Shown here: positions 37,100 to 50,219 of the stretch, one piece after another
Position numbering within the stretch: the stretch's first letter is position 1
Layout of the letters: every line of letters starts with the position of its first letter
Assembly (NCBI GenBank): GCA_036345935.2
Contig: JADWOT020000001.1
Location: 24,158,994 to 24,222,993 of the forward strand
DNA: 64,000 nt
Origin: Taenia hydatigena
Taxonomy: Eukaryota > Platyhelminthes > Cestoda > Cyclophyllidea > Taeniidae
Reading direction: 5' to 3'
The notes under the pieces: model-generated
Told to the model about the DNA's origin: nothing
Databases searched by the model: none
Seen by the model: the letters and a program-made list of their open reading frames with translations, nothing else
Position numbers and translations under genes: made by a program

Positions 37100-38300
37100 G
37101 CAACAACGTTGTTAAGACATTTGCGATGGCAAAATTAAAAGTAAATGATGAAAGAACATGTGGATGATGAGCTAGGGGAAGGTGTAGAGCATAGAAATGA
37201 AGACCAGACGGGCGAGGACACCAACAGAGATGATGATGCAAACACTCAAGTTGTTTTGAAATGGGAAAATCATTATGCTGACATTGTTAATAATATTGAT
37301 GACAGTTTTTTAATGAGTGAATGTGGTAAAAATAGGACCCACGATCTTTTCAAGGATTGCACGTAGAGGATCAATGTACTCTATCCAAAGAGGCACCACA
37401 TTTACACTTGATATTCCTCTAGAGGTATTTGCTTTGCAAACCGTTGCAAACGAATTCGCAGTGCTGTTGCGATGATGCGGCACGCAAGAACCATGGCAGT
37501 TATTGAATCAAACCACAATTAGACAGTCAGCTTAGTCACTAATGAGCAGCGGACGTGCCTACCACCAACTATAGCGTACATGGTTTCCAGCTGAGAATTT
37601 AGAAGACGGTAAAATGCACTTCGTGAGAGAAGGACTAGCCAAAGAGACAAAGATCAACGTCCTCATATGCCAGTGTCCAAAAAGGACTAAAGTGTGGGTA
37701 GGAGCGTTTTCGCTGTACAAATTGTGCACTCTGGGTGTCATCCGTGTTTTACTTGTCTTTGGCTTCTCCTTCTTTCGCTTTGACTGCATAACGATCCCAG
37801 CTCTATTTATGCTAATGTGCGCATCCAATGGGTGGTAGAATTTGGTTTCGGGATCTTGACTACCTCCCATCTTTATTCACCTTCCATCCTTGAACAGGTA
37901 AGTCAGCAATAGCTCCACTCTGGCTAGGATTCCAATGCGCTCGCCTTAAAAGTCATACTTTAGAGGATATCTGCTTCAAAACAAATCGACTTTTTGGAAG
38001 AGAGAAATGAAGCGGTGTACCATGTAATAATACAGCATAAGCAGTAGGTGGTACTAGACGCATTTTCTTGGTGAGGACCAAATGAGGGTCTCCCATCGGT
38101 ATCTAGCCGTATTTTAGCAAAGTAGAAAAGAAGAGGAGAGAATAATTGTGAGCATTTTGATGCCTCGATTGCTAAATGAGTCGGTACGCAGTGGATGACA
38201 GAAGGAGACCTCAATGGTGTGTGATCTAAGAGCATCAATGGACTAATTGTTGTGTAGACAACTGCCGGGATCTCACGCGCATTGGAAAAATCACCATGGT
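37100..38300 (+). repeat. Duplicated segment, copy 1 (mate 61400-62450)
   Basis: Offset about 24.3 kb. Matches at 37145-37290, 37430-37560 and 38050-38230. The middle part, 37570-38040, shows no clear mate; it has an ATG frame of 74 codons with a hydrophobic end (37614-37838, plus) and a 103-codon antisense frame, neither recognised. The counterpart of the membrane ORF at 61575 carries a TAG and a deletion here. Confidence 0.6.
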
Positions 38301-41300
38301 GACATCAAAATTAACCGGCTACTATTTTTGACGGAGGGTCGACAAGTGAAAGAGAATGCCATCTGAAGGCGAAGAGCAAAGTTGAAAACATCAAACTTTC
38401 ATTTACTTCCTTCAATTTGCAGATTCTTGCAAGGTCGCGATGTAAGTAAGACGGTCCTGGTCCACCTCTCACTAACCTGGTTATTGATGTTGAGACCTCA
38501 ACGAACCACTCAATGTCTCAATCAAAGTTTGATAAGAGGCAATCATGCTTTTATTTACCGCATTAGCGCACGTGAAAAGGTAAAGGTTATAACTTGACTT
38601 TCGTGAGATCAACGCGACTGCATTGCATTTGCTTGGATGAAAATGCATTTCGACGCATAACAGTAGTGAGACGCACAAATGAATGCTTTATGCCATCTAC
38701 CTGTACTGAAGTCAGAACACTTGAACCCAACAAAATATTAACAATTAAATGACACGACATTGACAAGTAATATAAGTGACAGCGTTGCGCTTCTTGTTCA
38801 ATGCAAAGTAACGATGTTTATGAAAGTAAAGAGAAAGAATTTTGCTAAATTATGCATGAAACTTCAAAGAGACCCTTTACAATGCTTCTACGCACGCCAA
38901 CACCCAATGGCCTGTTGGACTTCTCACAGAAAAGGGAACAACTACGGTGCATGCGGTGCATTCAAATGCAATGCAAATTGCATCAGCATGATAAAGAATT
39001 CTTATTTGCACCATTCTGCTTTTAATATTTTAAAGTAAAGTACTGGGACTACTTAATCTCTTCGCGCGATCCCCGGCATAACAAACTTTATAGCTTTTCG
39101 TAAGCAGCTACTGCTAGCCTTACTTTTCCTGCCATAAATAACCCTTGTCTGCACTAACCGACCTCGCAGTTGAAAGCTCTCTTGCATAATCTGGCTTTGA
39201 ATGCAGTAATACGCAATGGCTATGGAGAAAGTAACACATTGCAAAATTGAACGGATATAAATATTTGTGTTCTAGGACCTGGTGTGACAATCTCTGCCCG
39301 TATAAGCGCAAAAGGTATATGAGAATGCTCATATTCACATGTCTTCCGACTGACATTTGTTTTCGTTGGTTGTAGGCGAAGTCATGCAGCTAGAATAAGC
39401 GGATTGATTGCACTTCAGCAGCTGCTTTCCTTTGAGCTATATCAAGACAAGTAGCGACCACCACACTTTATTCATTTGGTAAGTAAACTGTGGTACCATC
39501 ATGTCTTGCAGTTATGTTTCCGTCAAAGCAGGCTTTCATACTATCAACTGTGGAAGGAGTGTACAAATGCATCAGTCATTAAATTAAGTGAGTGAAATGT
39601 CTTGTTAGGCAGAACACACTGCAACGGTTGCTAAACACAAATGTGCATTTTCGCGATCGAGTCATGTCTGTCATAGAGCAAAGTACAATGAAGCCCAGAT
39701 GCACAAGACGTTTTCATAGGTGCAGTAGGCAAAATGCGCAACCACGCACAGATGTGACCACTGAGAGTGATTCGACAAGACCACCACAAGAGGCAGACAA
39801 ATTCCACAGACTGTCAGTAAGTAAAACCTCACCCCAAGCATAGCTCTAAACTTCAATTTGAACCTCACAGAGCACACGTATGCAGTGTGTCGCCTGAAGA
39901 GCTGGGCAGATCTGTGCTACCGCATACAATATCAACATCGTCAAGCCAGCAGATCGGCGAGATCAGCCGCATAATTTCGGTTGAGTAAAGGTCTTTATTT
40001 CGCTAAAATAAAAGAGAAGGTGGATGAGAAAAGCGTGGAGTAGCCTAAGTCTTTTAGTCGAGCGTAATTCTTCATTTAACTGTTTCAGGCAATTCCATTG
40101 ACCTTTATTGCCGTACATACCAACATGGAATTCCGCACAAATGTGCTCATCAAACGCTACACAAATTTAATCAGTCCTACTATTGATGAAGGACAGTTGT
40201 GCGAAGGCAACATGTCTTTTGGTAAAGGAAGTCCAGTTCAGCCAAAACGCGTAAAGTGCTATCATGGGCAAACTACGAAAGCTAGGCAGCCACGCAAGCG
40301 TCTCGCTATAGAGGGGATTCCCTGCAACACATTCTTCTGCTGGACCACAACAAGAGGGAGCCATCAGGCCAAATTACAACTAACACAGTCCTTTATTCAA
40401 TAAAAGTTAGCTTGATGGTAAGAGGCTCGTCGCCATGCTTGAACAAACTCGTGCAAGATCACTGTGCCAATGCCTGATTGAAAGGAGGTCAATTAGAACC
40501 GCCCACACTTGCCTCAACGTGGTAGACACGTTGAGCGTTCATGGTCACAGATAGGAATAGGAAGATCAATCGCAAGTGAAATGCACACAAAGGGAAAGGT
40601 GAATAACATAAGCGCAATGAAACATTGGAGAATATGCTGCCGCCTAGAAGGACAAGGAGGGTGATAATAATGCTGAATAAGACCATGGTAGTGGTTTGCG
40701 TAAACTGAATACAACACTGCGTGCAGGCTAGAAAAATGACCACTCCATCAACTTACATGTAGAAATAAAGTAGGCGTAAGTGGTTGATATCATCGTGTTC
40801 GACACAGTAGTACTTGATGTGACTAGTAGGTTTGTGTGGTTGGCGCTCTATAGACATAGCTATGTGCATAACTTCCTATAGTTTTCGATGCGATGTGGTG
40901 CTGTTATTTAGACCTTCGTCACACTAAAACAGTCACTCGCCTTCAATTGAGGTGCAGAAAATGGCGCCACTCAAAGCAACTCGGTCTGATTTGGTGGCGG
41001 CTTGAGTACTTGATGTTCCTCATAGTACCATAAGTAAAGTAGACGAAGAAATCTCATGTAATAAAGTTAATCAGTATTTGCGCTAGTTTAAGAGCCATTG
41101 ACACCCATGTGCCGGTTTTATTTTATAAAACATCATTCGCTGTGCCGATTCACTTGTTGTGGACATCGGTTTTCGGCGAACATGAGAAGCATAACTTCCG
41201 ATCGGAGCGACCTGACATTGTGATGCTGCCTAGCGTGTAGAGAAGTATGAAGTAGAACCCTAGACATTTGGGATTCTAACTTGTGATGGCAAAGTAACTG

Positions 41301-42000
41301 AAGTGGGAGGAGAATGTTATGCTGACCCTCGATGGAACAAAGGTGCCGTTGAATGAGGCAGGGCAGTCCTTGCAGTCACGTATGTTAGTAGGGCCAACGA
41401 TGGTGGCAAGCGATGCATCTGTTGCGTGCGAAATGCAAGTAAAATAAGTCGTTTCGTTTGTTATAATTCCTGACTGTATTGCTGGTGCGCAAAATGCACC
41501 TTCACATCTCGTTGCATCTTCTTTTAGTGCCTGCCCAAAAAATCGAGAAGTGAAGGGCTTTCGGACAAAAGTTGTAACGGCAGGAGTTACTTATACGATC
41601 ACAATGATGCTAAGGCCATCGCCTCAAAACTACTGTCCTCACAGTGACGCATGAACCATTCTTGGCACCGGATGTGTTGGCGAACCGACATCAAGACTAA
41701 TCAAGCTAAGTGCCCAAAATTTTGCCATTGTGTGCCTGTCCAGCTGAAGTCACTATTTAGTGGTCAAGCCTGTTGAACCCTAGTGTGTGGCGATGCAAAT
41801 CGATAAATTACCATCAGCAGGCCTTCGACGAAATTTGGATTAAATGTGGTTAATTTCCAGCACCACTCCTCGTTCGTTTCCTTTGCAGCCAAATACGCAA
41901 TTGGTTCGGCTCTGCAAACACTTATTTGTGGAATCCGAACTAATCCCTTCTGATGTTTTTATGCAGGCGGGTTATGACGGATAGTGCAAGTGACTCATTC
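38300..42000. other. Mostly unannotated region
   Basis: 39540-39980 is distantly related to R3 (minus orientation) and 40260-40540 to R2. 38380-39240 and 40740-41980 show no recognised gene or repeat mate. Confidence 0.35.
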
Positions 42001-42030
42001 CTCTGAATGTCCAGCTTTTCCACATTACAG

Positions 42031-42140
42031 ATGGGAAAGGAAGCCTTGTGCAAGCACAGAAAATGGAAGCGCTTTCCGATGCCAATATATACGAACACCG
42101 TCGATTTGGGACAGGAGTTGCAGCAAGTTCTGTCAAAGAT
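42031..42140 (+). other. Candidate 110-bp exon open in all three frames; one frame Cys-rich
   Basis: Acceptor CACATTACAG after a pyrimidine tract, donor GTAAGT after AAAGAT. All three frames are open. One reads CASTENGSAFRCQYIRTPS then WDRSCSKFCQRC; its closing C-x3-C-x2-C and AF-R-C resemble a ShKT-type six-cysteine module, and the same frame stays open from about 41984 to 42265. Another starts MGKEALCKHRKW. The sequence alone does not say which frame is used. No repeat similarity noticed. Confidence 0.3.
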
Positions 42141-42959
42141 GTAAGTTTCAGAAAAGTGCCAAAGTGATGATAGATGTTGGCGAAGTTGGACCCTGTGTCG
42201 TCACGTCTAAGACGATATACATTTTGAGTAAATACAAAATAAAAGTGTATGTGAGCAGTTTGTAGCCAGCTATCCAATGGCAAATGTAAGTGGTATTTGG
42301 TTTGTATTTTGTTCAATAGTTTGAGTTTAGCAAATCGTTTAAGTTCTCATTCATGTGATGACATTTCTTGCGAACCCTACTGCAAATCATGTAAAACATT
42401 CAACATTTATAGCAAACATCCATGGCTCAGTGATTTTGGATCACACAGCACTGCATGTATGGCATAGCCGTAGTAGTAGCAGCACAAAAATCAAAGCTCA
42501 AAAAGCACACTACACAAAGTGGTAATCTAATTTCAAATTTACGAACAGACGCTTGAACCTGGAAAGGTAGCAAAATATTCTGCGATACTTGAAGAATAAA
42601 TAGGAAAACGTTAACAAATAGGCAAAGCAGTAGAAAAGTGAAGTAATTTGAAACGCGTTTCAACAATCTTATTTATTGAAGTCATGACTTTCTGCTTGTC
42701 ATCCAGTTTCTCTTGCAAGGTTCGACTTGGCTGCGCTCTCCTAAGCTGTCATTGGATCTGCATAACACGCGCAAATTCTTGGCCTTCCTCTTGCATCTAC
42801 GATTCTATATTTGTCAAGAGCACCATCTCTTGAATGACAATAAACGAAATAGTTTGCAGCACAGACTGGTGCTTGAAATACATCTCAACGTCTACTTAGA
42901 AGAGAGCAGTAGGGAGCAAGGAGGTCACCACTACATTTTTTTGTTTCAATGAGTAGACT

Positions 42960-43720
42960 GAAGCGCCATCATGCCTAGCCCATTATTAATTCAGTCTGGT
43001 CCAGCTGAAATGCATGCGGCGTTCCCATAAGTGAAACAATTGCACTGAGCAATCACAAGCAAGTTGGCGACAGAACAGAATTCCTTGCAACACAATCATT
43101 TGCTGGAGCTGTAAGAGGGAAAGCAAAGTCACGCAGACTGCGTCAGCGGACAAAATTCCACCTAACACAGCATTCTACGCCTCGAAAATTGGACCTATTA
43201 GAACACATTTGCGTAACATCCATCGCCTGGGACCAAATCAGACACTTGCTGCAGCATACCAATCCACCATACGATAACACAACGCACGAACATTCCAACA
43301 AAAGGTGACCCCAGTTGAGTCCTATGCCCTGCAAATAATAAATGTAAATAACTTAGGAAAAAAAGAACCTTTCTATTTCACTACCTGTAATGGGTCCATT
43401 CAGACGCATCACTACATGCATAATTGCCACTTCTTGCACACAAGAAACTGAAAGGCAGTCATTTAGTGAATAGAGGATTCTCTTCAGTAGCAGTGCGTTG
43501 GCTGATATGCTTGAATAACTTGGTGCGAGATCACAGCACAATCACACGAAGGACAGCAGGTCAGTATAAGCCACACACAGGCTGCAACGCAGCAGTCACT
43601 CTGTGTGGTCATCGTCGCACTCACGTGCAGTGAGATAAGCGATGGATAAAATCCTCCCCTATTTACAAAGACATGATCAGCCATTGAATGAAAACGATCT
43701 TTTGGGCTATGAGATATGTG
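42960..43720 (-). repeat. R2 dispersed repeat copy, inverted
   Basis: Reverse-oriented core (CCACACACAGGCTGCAACG) at about 43570, preceded by the GAATTCCTTGCAACAC run at 43080 that marks R2. Other inverted cores lie near 22960, 40500, 45885, 55260 and 57515. Confidence 0.5.
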
Positions 43721-44199
43721 GGTAAACGCCAAACAGTGGCGTATGCTTACTCCATGAATAGTAAGTCCCAAATATTATCATTCAGACGTCAGAAAGCCCA
43801 ACGCAGAATTTGTCACTTGCTAAACTAGCTACTATCAATGACCATTAACTATGGTAAAGTAATATCGAAGGTATAACAAATAAGTTGCTCTCTGCTCAAT
43901 CACCCTGATTGCAGTTTGGATGCCTTATGGAGGCGCTTCCAGATGCGCCATGCAAATAAGATGCGCGAATAATTATTTTGTGACATTCGGCATTAAATGA
44001 TCCTACAAAAATAAAGCCAGCAAAGGCTATTTATTGCAATGAATCTAGAAGAGAGGAGAATTCTACAGGAAATCCAAAACACCTAGGCAGATTTCTCAGG
44101 ACTTCGACAAGTGAGTCAGCAGCACTTGACTGAGGCTGATGATTGACAGCCTATACGCCAGGGAGTGTCAAGTGCGCTCTTTGGATCCACAATGAGAAG

Positions 44200-45330
44200 C
44201 GAGCTGCGTCACATCAAATGATGGGTAGAAAACCAATTCTAAAATGATGGCGCCCAAATGAAATGCCACCTACATTTGAAATGCTGAATCGATTACTACA
44301 ATCATCCTCGCATTGACGCATGTTTGTATGCACTTCACGACTGTGAGATGTGACGTCATCTACACAGAAAACACGTAGCATGCAAGAAGTAAGACATCGT
44401 TGAGTTAAGTAGCGAGACAAAACTTCTCCAGATGGTTTGCTAATTGTGTCGCTTTCCATGTCAACAGCCCTATTCCTGAAGAGAGACGTCACTCTCAGTC
44501 CTTCTGTTCCACGCCATCAGCAGTTCTCTCATCCATAGTCCATGCAATTCCTCCACATTGACAAAACTATTCATAGGCGACACATATCAGGATATTATTT
44601 CTCCAAACCCGCATCCGCTATTCATTGCTATTAATGCAGTGTTCCGGGACTGCCTTGACAACTAAAAAGGCATAATACTTAGGCAAACGTGGATCTTTGA
44701 CAAAAAGTGTGCAATCAAGGCTGCAGGAACGACTCAGTGGTCACTCCACCCAGCAAAGACAATAGACCTGCTCAAATGACCGTAACCAACAGCTAAACAA
44801 ACAAAGTTCCACAGTGCAGCACCGCAAAATCCGTATGCATTTCTTGTGTACAAGTACCTGTACGAGTGCTACACGACGCAGCATAGGGTGTGAATAAGTA
44901 ATATATAGCTACACTGGGGCAAAAAATTCTAAGCTGGCACATGCAGCAGGAACGCATGTTAACCAGTGCTTTAAAGGCTAAAGTCGTTCTGTCCAGAATT
45001 GAGCATTTTTATGCAGGGTTTCTATGCGTGGCCTCAAATGAAAGTTTGCCTCCTGTAGGCATTGCCGAAGGGTGTGGAAAAGGCAGCAGTGGTTAGAATG
45101 TATTCCAACGTTTGCCCTGCTGAGCTTGCAAACAAAGTGCATGCCTAATTCTTAGTTTCACAAATTTTAGAGACGTCAATCTCAGAGTGGCCATGTTCAC
45201 GGTGGATTGCTTGTAGCGCAAGAACAATATTAAGTATGCTATGAATATACGGCTAAATAAGCCAAAGATTGCGACGCTTGAGTGTGTGGCATTCATGCGA
45301 CCCATCAAAGCAGCACGTAATGCATGTTAA
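44200..45330 (+). repeat. R1 dispersed repeat copy (long)
   Basis: Near-complete reverse complement of 25000-25880, continuing to 45330 alongside 27200-27500. A minus-strand frame at 44492-44214 starts TSLFRNRAVDMESDTISKPS and is paralogous to the plus-strand frame at 25684. No protein family recognised. Confidence 0.65.
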
Positions 45331-47472
45331 GCACTCAGAATCCAATTCATTGAGCTAGGTTACCACGTTGGGCTGGCTCACTACAATCGCGCTTGAATTC
45401 ACGCATGTTTGCTCGTGCCTCACGACTGTGAGGGGTAATGTCGACCACATAGCATTGCGAACATGTCTGAATTAAATTGCGACTCGACACCCTTAAATGT
45501 GGTCCTGTCATTAGGAGCAAGTGGAACAACACGTTGCATTGCCAGCTAAGCATGTGTCCTTCACGTGCCTTCATCAACGACAGAGACGTTTGATGTCACG
45601 AAAGTGTACATCACTAAAATTATGTTGGCCTGCATTTAATTTGATGCATTTCAGGCAGTCATCGATATGTCAGAGGCAATTGATTTGTCATGTATTTAGC
45701 CTTGTGTCAGTGCGTGCTAATTTTAATCGCACAACCGCATAAGAATCGGAAACCCTAAACAATCATTAAGCATTCCACCAGTCAGTAGGAACTTCTCTTC
45801 AGTAGCAGTTAATTGGCTCATGTGTTTAAATAACGACTTCAAGAGGCACAGTACGGTCACATGCTAGAATGCAGGTCAGTAAGAACCACTCACACTGGCT
45901 GCAACGTGGCAGACACCTTGTGGGATCCCCGCTACTATCACAGTCGGAAAGATGTGTAGTTACAAACGCATTTCCAGTCTGAGATGTTTAACTACGAGAC
46001 GTAAAAGCAATGAGGCGTAGCAACCAAACACAACTGGTTTGGATAATACGCATTTACGCGCATTCACCTCTTGTGCTTTCCTGAGTCAGATGCAGCACCA
46101 CTGCCTGTCACAGACCCGTACACTCAAAAGTTAGGTTGATATAACTTCGGTGAGTAAGACCTTTGGCTAGTTGATGCTCCAACATGCCGACTTACTCTCC
46201 ATTCATGCTTAACTCACCCACCTAATTTGACGACTAATGCATGTGTACATTTCTTCTGCGAACCACAGCACGTACAACCACTTTGATGAAAGTCTGAATG
46301 CTGCGCATCGCTGTGTCTCGAATTACTTAATGGGACAAGTAAAAGGCTCAAATTACTAGTTGAAATTCAGTAGCTGCCAACTTGACATATAGAAATCCAT
46401 ATTCTTTATTAATCTCCACTAAAAACATGGCCACTGCTATAAGCATATCACCAAAAGGCATCAGTTAATCCGCACAAGCGCCTCGTGTTACTTTAAACCA
46501 AAGTATTGGTCCAAGAGCAGATGAATATTACTATTAGGACTCGTGCCGGGAAAATTAGGCCTGCTAGCCACAACGAGGAATAGTCAGACGCAAAGAGTGC
46601 AAGCAAGAAAAATGAACACTATCCCGATCCAAGCGTAAAGCAACTTTTAGGAAATATTTAATTGGAACTGCAAGGTTTCCTTTCTGCAAGAATAGCATTT
46701 GTGCTGTTCAAGTGATTGTCTAGAAGAAGACTGCTGTGTCCACGACGGAGGTAATGCACAATTACTTGCTTCTTCCTTTCGTCGACTCACGGGTGAATTG
46801 CTTCACTGCGCCCACTCTAACCGTAATGTGGAGTTGCAAGCAAAGACAAAACTCACCTAATCTTCGCCTTCGTGAGTCCAACCTGCGACTGCGACATTGG
46901 CAAACTGCGCATAATTTGATGAAAGCATCCAAATTGAGGATTGACATCTGTGCTCCGTCAAAATCGCGCCACACATGCAAGACTACATTCATGCGAAGCA
47001 TAGTTTACGATTGCGAACCATGCAAATGCTACACACTGTAGTCAGCTTACAGCTACAGGGAAGACAACGCAAGCTTTGACGATTGCGTCTAACATTCATG
47101 TACTTCTCCAATCCTCTCTGTGCAGCTGGATGATAAAATCTGTGACATATAAATGCATGACCGCCCTCGCAATGCTTCACGTATAATCGTTAAACATAAG
47201 AAATCAGTAGGCGCGAACATTGGATCCCAAAGATTGATACTCTTGCTTTCCACGTAGACTTCGGCAATTACATAGATGCAAAGCAGCTTCAACCAAATCC
47301 ACCAACCCATATCAACGTCTATTCGAATGCACTATTTGTAGTGCTACTTATCCAAATGGGTGTCTCTGTGGATCCTGCAAGCTCGCAAGCTTATACACGC
47401 ATTCCTCACTTCTTGAAGATGTTTGCTGCTGAGTGCGACTTTAAAAGAGCATGATCTCCTTGCAATAACTCG

Positions 47473-47536
47473 CCCTGCATCTATGGTAAAGTCGACGGTG
47501 AAGACGACTTTGAAGAACAGGACGCATGCCAACGTG
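47473..47536 (-). other. Second copy of the hydrophobic terminal exon (downstream of FN3 gene 2)
   Basis: After acceptor GTGCATCAG the frame reads TLACVLFFKVVFTVDFTIDAG. The stop seen in the other copies is absent and the frame stays open to about 47344, so this copy is either a non-terminal exon here or decayed. It lies about 530 bp beyond exon III of FN3 gene 2. Confidence 0.25.
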
Positions 47537-48068
47537 CTGATGCACAAGTGGTGAATCGTTGTTTACTGGAAGCACTGGCTAACGTTGGTGAAACATGAGG
47601 AGATCTACGCTACTGTATCAAGGCACTTATCTTCTAGTTGGCCTCAAACATCACAACGGTAGTGCTGTTCGAGGATCCTCGTCCCATCACACAGACTTTC
47701 CAAATGCCACTAACCTCGTGTTCACTAAGCATGGAAGCAGGAATTCGTTTGTTATGTAGCTTAGCTTGAGTAATGCGTGCGCTGTTGAGGGAGAGGCAGG
47801 CTGGCATGAAGAACTTGGATCTCTTCTACATGAAATATCGCACCATCACAATAAATGGACCGTTGAAATTGCCTTAGTTTTGTAATTGGAGCAAAAATGA
47901 AAAGAGTGAAGCAAACATTTGGTCGGATGACACTAAATCTAGGGGGTCACATTAATGTTAGACAGGCACGGGTGAAGATCCAATGGCGCAGTTCCTACTT
48001 CATGGCGACCTGCAATTGAAATGTTGAAGGCATGACATTGCGCATTGATGGTTGAATTGCGCGGTAAT

Positions 48069-49586
48069 TCAAGCAAGAAAGGCCAAAACGCATGCAAACA
48101 TGATCACTGAGATTGCGAAACTTACGGCAGGTCCACCACGCGCAGCATGCACCCTATCTAAATATGTTAAAAATAATCTCGCTGCTAAGGCAAACGCATG
48201 ACGCATGTGCGCAAATCAACTCGAGCTTTGTTGCAACAAACACTAATGGCTGCATACTAACACAAATACACTCACTTATATGTTGTGATGCAGTAAAATG
48301 GATGAGGGTAAAAATGTAGAGTTGGCTACTAGAATGGCAGGCACTGGCCTACCAGCGGACGTGTTGTAACACTGTCTGTGCTTCTTAGTGATTCTTTTCA
48401 ATCAACGTCCAGTGATGACATTTCATTAAATTCGCTCTGCACATATTTGTGTGCCGCCTTCACATATTGGGCAGAGATTATGACGCATGCATGCAAGGCA
48501 ATTCAGTAAATGCGGACCGGAAGGTACTTACTTGGCAACCGTGTTTTAAGTAACTTGTGGTGAGTCACAACAACGTCATCTCCCAAGGCCTTCACCTCCA
48601 CTGAGTATAGCGCGTTGGGGTGCAACCGTCTGATAAGCATTTTCCCCTTGTCCACGCTCACCGTTTTGCCCGCCACTATGTCCGGAGTAACAACTCGAGC
48701 ATAGGTCGCTTCTACATACTTTACGCCGAGGTCCATCAAGTACCGCTTATCCCAAATCAACAGAAACGCATTAAATTTCACTCGGACCCAACGAAACACG
48801 TGTTTGTTTGAGATGTCTGAAATGCAACATTGCACAATGAGCGTAGAAGATTGGCGTGCCTGCCTTCAAGATGCAGAGTGCGGTTGTGTGCACCGTCAAG
48901 AACATGGGCTAGGGAGAATTCTCATTTACTGGTCGTCTCCTCACAATGCCCCAAAAGGCAGAACTAGGGAATCACCTGTGGGAATGCCGTGTCTATGACA
49001 ATAATGGCGTAATCGTAAGCGCAGGTGTATTGCAAACTAAAGCATATGCAGAATATTATGAGGTGATTTGTGCTAAGTGCTTGGCGTAGGGATTTGTACT
49101 AAGGGTGGGATTGAGATTGACGTTTCACCGCTACACCCGCGCTTCGTCAATGCGAGGGAGAAAGAGTGACTACGTTGGTTAGACTTACGGCTTCAAGTAG
49201 TGATTGCAAATGCAATTGTCACACACTTCCTCCTCATAGCCAACGTCTATTTCTACACTGATGATTGCCACCAACGTTAGTGAATTTTGCGCTTAGGTCA
49301 ACAATTCGCCGACTGCGATGCAATTATATCAACAGGCAGCACTCACTTTTGCAACGGAGTCTTAAGTGCCTACCATTTGCTACTCTCCTTACGTCGTGCA
49401 AGATTTAATTCTCATGCTTGCAAACACAGCATAACGTGTCGCGTGTACGCTACCAGCTCTTGTGAAATGCTACTGCACACATGCTGAGCAAAAGGACATG
49501 GTAGATGGCAACGTACCACCAGCTGCTCCCACTTTCGCAGAAAAAGTCGAGGCCACCAACAGCAGGAGACAGAAGCGAAACATCAT
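48069..49586 (-). CDS. FN3-domain oncosphere-antigen-like gene 2 (three exons)
   Basis: Paralogue of the gene at 30344-31664, in the same orientation about 18 kb away. Exon I 49586-49517 gives a signal peptide with core FRFCLLLLVASTFSA. Exon II 48816-48532 (285 bp) carries the FN3 domain, about residues 24-119, with FRW, strand-B Trp45, LGVKYVEATYA and the strand-F motif LHPNALY ending at Tyr94. Exon III 48157-48069 encodes a short linker and the hydrophobic tail ISVIMFACVLAFLA, then TGA. Introns are 700 and 374 bp, both phase 1. The exon II donor is a perfect GTAAGT and the acceptors TTTCAG and TTTAG are good. Exon lengths differ from gene 1 (70/285/89 against 73/297/74) yet both total 444 bp, 147 residues. 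FN3 identity to gene 1 is only about half at protein level by eye. The tail suits a C-terminal anchor or GPI signal, as in EG95-type antigens. Confidence 0.85.
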
Positions 49587-49626
49587 CTTCAATATTGTGA
49601 TTGATTTCAGGTACAAATCATGGCGC

Positions 49627-49633
49627 ATTTATA
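49627..49633 (-). promoter_or_regulatory. TATA box of FN3 gene 2
   Basis: TATAAAT on the minus strand, 41-47 bp upstream of the ATG of the second FN3 gene, within a flank conserved with gene 1. This is consistent with a core promoter and a 5' UTR of about 15 bp. Confidence 0.35.
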
Positions 49634-50219
49634 GAAGTGATCCACACACAATTCAGCCTATGAGCTACCCGAATCATGACCTACAAATCCAATTCGCCTT
49701 CATCGACTGCGCGCATGGCGTGGTGAGACGCGTGAGCACCCCACATCCACCTATCACACTTCTCATCGATGAGGCGCACAAACACGCCATCTGGGTGTGT
49801 TCTAACGGCATTGTGTGCAAAGTGTTTATCGGCATTGATATCAACTTGGAAGCGTTCACAAGATAGGTGTCACATATTGAAGAATGCTACTGCATTCGTG
49901 ACTCCATCGCCACGTCTACCTAAATCAGTTATGGCTTGCAGCCACCACAAGTGCTCATCCCGTTTGGTTTTGTGCAATTGTCAAATGCGAACTGTGTCTG
50001 GCTGCTCAAACTGTCACACATCCGTTTCATCAACGTGCATCAGAACCGTGATGCGTTTTCTGCCTCATTTGGTGTGAGGTAAAATGAGAAGAGAACCCGG
50101 GGGGCCATTGGCGCTGACTTGCTTAAGAGGGACTGTGTCGCTCTCTGAATAGTTTCTTGATGTCACCTACTATCACTTGTAGAAATAGACGTCCATTTCA
50201 TTTGATGTCAATTTTACTG

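Noticed and set aside
37145..37366. Acidic ATG-started frame (plus, 73 codons) as a gene
   Set aside because: The duplicate at 61.4 kb has a stop in this frame while the opposite strand there encodes an intact hydrophobic protein; acidic frames are the expected reverse of hydrophobic codons.
49462..49866. 134-codon plus-strand frame as a separate gene
   Set aside because: It is antisense to a well-supported exon and promoter of FN3 gene 2 and is broken in block A. Kept only as an antisense-transcript possibility.
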